Assembly: GCA_937877685.1 (NCBI GenBank)
Contig: CALFGU010000156.1
Coordinates: forward strand, 1-7,382
From: an uncultured Prevotella sp.
GTDB taxonomy: Bacteria > Bacteroidota > Bacteroidia > Bacteroidales > Bacteroidaceae
Length of the DNA: 7,382 nt
Direction: 5' to 3'
The translations under genes were made by a program, and so were the position numbers. Below, piece after piece: positions 6,018 to 7,382 of this stretch (within the stretch, counting starts at the first letter, position 1; each line of letters starts with the position of its first letter). Below the pieces are notes generated by a model. That model was given only the letters and a program-made list of their open reading frames with translations, was not told where the DNA came from and searched no databases.

Positions 6018-6941
6018 TCACCCATTCAGGGCGTAGGCTAAAAGCGGGAGTGTGAAGAGGGAGAGGAGGGTGGTCATGAAAATCACTTGCGTCATGAGGT
6101 GCTCATCTTTGCCATATTTGAGGCAGAACATGATGCCATTGGCTGCAACGGGCATGCCCGTGAGAACCACTGCTACGTTTGTAACAAAAGGTTCGAAATG
6201 GAAGAGTTGGAAAACGCCCCACACGACTAAAGGCATAACGAGCAACTTTAACGAAGCGACGGCATAGACAAACTTATTGCCCATCATGTCGCGCACGGGA
6301 ATGGTGGCAAGTGTGGCACCTATCAGCAAGAGTGCGCAGGGGATGGTCATGTCGCCCACAAGGTGGAAAAACTTGCTAACATCGGCGGGAGTTTCTACCT
6401 TCATGAGGGCTAAAATAACTGCAATGACGCTGGCTACTACGCAAGGCGAGAATAACACCTTTGGGCGGAACACGGAGCGTATGGGTTGTTCCGTCACAAA
6501 GGAAAGTCCTACGGTAAAGATAAGCAGGTTGAAGGGGATGTCGAGAACGGAAGCGTAGAAGACGGCACGGTCGCCAAAAATAGCGGCACATGCGGGAAAT
6601 CCGATGAAGGTGACATTCCCGAAAGTGACCATGAATTTCTGCAAACCTTGACGCTCGGGGCGCACCTTCCATATCTTGGCAATGGCAAAGGCACCCAAAA
6701 TCAACACGGCGTAATTGATGAGCGATACAATGACGAGTTGCCAAATTTCTTCGTCGCTAAATTGCAACCCTTCGCCCATCACGGACCCGATGATGAGCAT
6801 GGGGCAGGTGACGTTGAGAACGAAGACCGACATGTTGCGATTCATCTCCGTTTTCCACACTCCGATGCGCGTGGCAACATAACCTACGATGACCACTCCG
6901 AAGATGATGGCCATTTGTGTGAGTATTTGTAAAAATGACAT
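6018..6941 (-). CDS. AEC-family (auxin efflux carrier-like) membrane transporter
   Basis: A 307-residue inner-membrane protein with about ten hydrophobic spans in a 5+5 arrangement: roughly 4-24, 37-57, 67-88, 101-122, 126-148, 162-181, 193-214, 225-248, 253-275 and 284-304. Length and layout fit bacterial AEC permeases of the bile/arsenite/riboflavin transporter superfamily. The helix-4 signature GNVTFIGFPACAAIFG (108-123) and the related GMPVAANGIMF (262-272) in the second half, with their helix-breaking Asn/Pro, are typical. Characterised members move malate, malonate or other organic anions, but the substrate here cannot be assigned. The start at 6941 gives an immediate first helix. It is transcribed towards the flavoprotein gene and separated from it by a two-way terminator. 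No TAnnTTTG promoter was found in the upstream 120 bases. It appears to be a single-gene unit within the window. Confidence 0.92.
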   Translation of the reverse strand: MSFLQILTQMAIIFGVVIVGYVATRIGVWKTEMNRNMSVFVLNVTCPMLIIGSVMGEGLQFSDEEIWQLVIVSLINYAVLILGAFAIAKIWKVRPERQGLQKFMVTFGNVTFIGFPACAAIFGDRAVFYASVLDIPFNLLIFTVGLSFVTEQPIRSVFRPKVLFSPCVVASVIAVILALMKVETPADVSKFFHLVGDMTIPCALLLIGATLATIPVRDMMGNKFVYAVASLKLLVMPLVVWGVFQLFHFEPFVTNVAVVLTGMPVAANGIMFCLKYGKDEHLMTQVIFMTTLLSLFTLPLLAYALNG

Positions 6942-7065
6942 GAGGTGTTGTTTGTTTCTTTAGGTGAATTAGGTTGGTTGGATTGGTGAATCAGTGTGGT
7001 TAGACATAAGAACAAAAGAACATATTTTAGTAAGGATATAGAAGTTTACGCAGAAAATAATGTCA
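6942..7065. other. Upstream region of the transporter gene
   Basis: This should hold the transporter promoter, reading leftwards. No exact TAnnTTTG was found on the minus strand. The part nearest the gene (6961-7002) is G/T-rich and repetitive (TTAGGTTGGTTGGATTGGTG), like the degenerate repeats in other spacers of this window. The remainder is AT-rich. No gene is visible. Confidence 0.4.
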
Positions 7066-7093
7066 TACTCCCTTGCTCTATCTAAAGGGAGCA
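7066..7093 (-). repeat. Dispersed palindromic repeat, short copy
   Basis: CTCCCTT (7068-7074) pairs with AAGGGAG (7085-7091) around a 10-base loop containing CTATCT. The flanking TACTCCC and the CTATCT(T)AA-like loop are shared with the fuller copies that follow, but the second small hairpin is absent. It looks like a truncated member of the same family. Confidence 0.5.
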
Positions 7094-7125
7094 CTCTGAT
7101 TTCAAATGGGTTTGTAATCATACTT

Positions 7126-7164
7126 CCTCCCCGCTACGCGGTACTCCCGCTATCTTAAGGGATA
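7126..7164 (-). repeat. Dispersed palindromic repeat, copy with CCGC/GCGG hairpin
   Basis: On the plus strand the order is CCTCCCC, a small hairpin CCGC-TAC-GCGG (7130-7140 region), TACTCCC, then GCTATCTTAAGGGA. It aligns with the copy at 7207-7250 nearly base for base, except that the small hairpin stem is one pair shorter, with one base lost from each arm. The larger hairpin is weaker here (CTCCC with GGGAT). Confidence 0.6.
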
Positions 7165-7202
7165 CTGCCGAAATTCTAAAGAATAAAAAGGGATACTTAT
7201 CA

Positions 7203-7250
7203 TACCCCCTCCCCGCCTAAGGCGGTACTCCCCCTATCTTAAGGGGAGAG
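7203..7250 (-). repeat. Dispersed palindromic repeat, full copy, inverted
   Basis: It contains the small hairpin CCGCC-TAA-GGCGG (7213-7225) and the larger hairpin CTCCCC/GGGGAG (near 7228-7248) around CTATCTTA. The reverse complement of 7207-7250 matches 7339-7382 at 41 of 44 positions. It faces the copy at the end of the window across an 88-bp spacer. Confidence 0.75.
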
Positions 7251-7332
7251 TGGAGATAGATATTCCCGTAAGAAAATCCGTTGCATACCCATTGGAGAAT
7301 ACCGTTAGCAAAAAGAGGAAAAAACTTCCCGC

Positions 7333-7382
7333 ATGGCGCTCTCCCCTTAAGATAGGGGGAGTACCTCCGTAGGAGGGGAGGG
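7333..7382 (+). repeat. Dispersed palindromic repeat, full copy, reaching the window edge
   Basis: It begins with ATGGCGCTCTCCCC, identical to 77-90, then TTAAGATAGGGGGAG and the small hairpin CCTCC-GTA-GGAGG (7364-7376), then GGGAGGG. Compared with the inverted copy at 7207-7250 the small stem has exchanged a G-C pair for T-A and kept its pairing. It may continue beyond the window. Confidence 0.75.

Noticed and set aside
6486..6932. Plus-strand open frame opposite the transporter
   Set aside because: It is His/Asp/Glu-rich antisense text of a clear membrane protein, as expected from a shadow frame.
7066..7382. CRISPR array
   Set aside because: The copies are inverted, unequal and irregularly spaced, with no uniform spacers.

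Overview
The window reads as chromosomal DNA of a Bacteroidales bacterium, probably Prevotella-like. Four things point there. Two upstream regions carry the Bacteroidetes -7 motif TAnnTTTG. Shine-Dalgarno sites are weak or absent. The histidine kinase has the H-box wording NHEIMNSLTPI, and its partner regulator has the LLDMNF receiver signature, both common in this phylum. A secreted GH20 hexosaminidase also fits. Genus is inference only. No rRNA, tRNA, CRISPR array, transposase or phage gene was seen.

Layout: 1-486 is non-coding. It holds degenerate GAGGTTT-type repeats, one copy of a palindromic GC-rich dispersed repeat, a cluster of GTGTGCG half-sites and dyads, and a promoter. Next come a sigma-54-type response regulator (487-1896, +) and a sensor kinase of the NtrY-like group that lacks membrane segments (2030-3220, +); together they look like a complete two-component pair. 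A promoter then leads into a secreted family 20 beta-N-acetylhexosaminidase (3369-4946, +). After a repeat-filled spacer comes a flavodoxin-fold oxidoreductase with a four-cysteine cluster motif (5105-5728, +). A strong two-way terminator (about 5765-5816) and a 22-bp-period tandem repeat separate it from a convergent AEC-family membrane transporter (6018-6941, -). The last 440 bases are non-coding and carry at least four more copies of the dispersed palindromic repeat.

How the genes work together: the kinase should phosphorylate the adjacent regulator, which then activates sigma-54 promoters. No convincing sigma-54 promoter lies in this window, so the targets are probably elsewhere. The hexosaminidase would release terminal GlcNAc or GalNAc from glycans in the periplasm or at the surface. 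The flavoprotein and the transporter have no evident tie to the others.

I found no clear new multi-gene system. The most interesting signals are in the non-coding DNA: a dispersed repeat whose copies keep their hairpins through paired base changes, and the dyad cluster upstream of the regulator.
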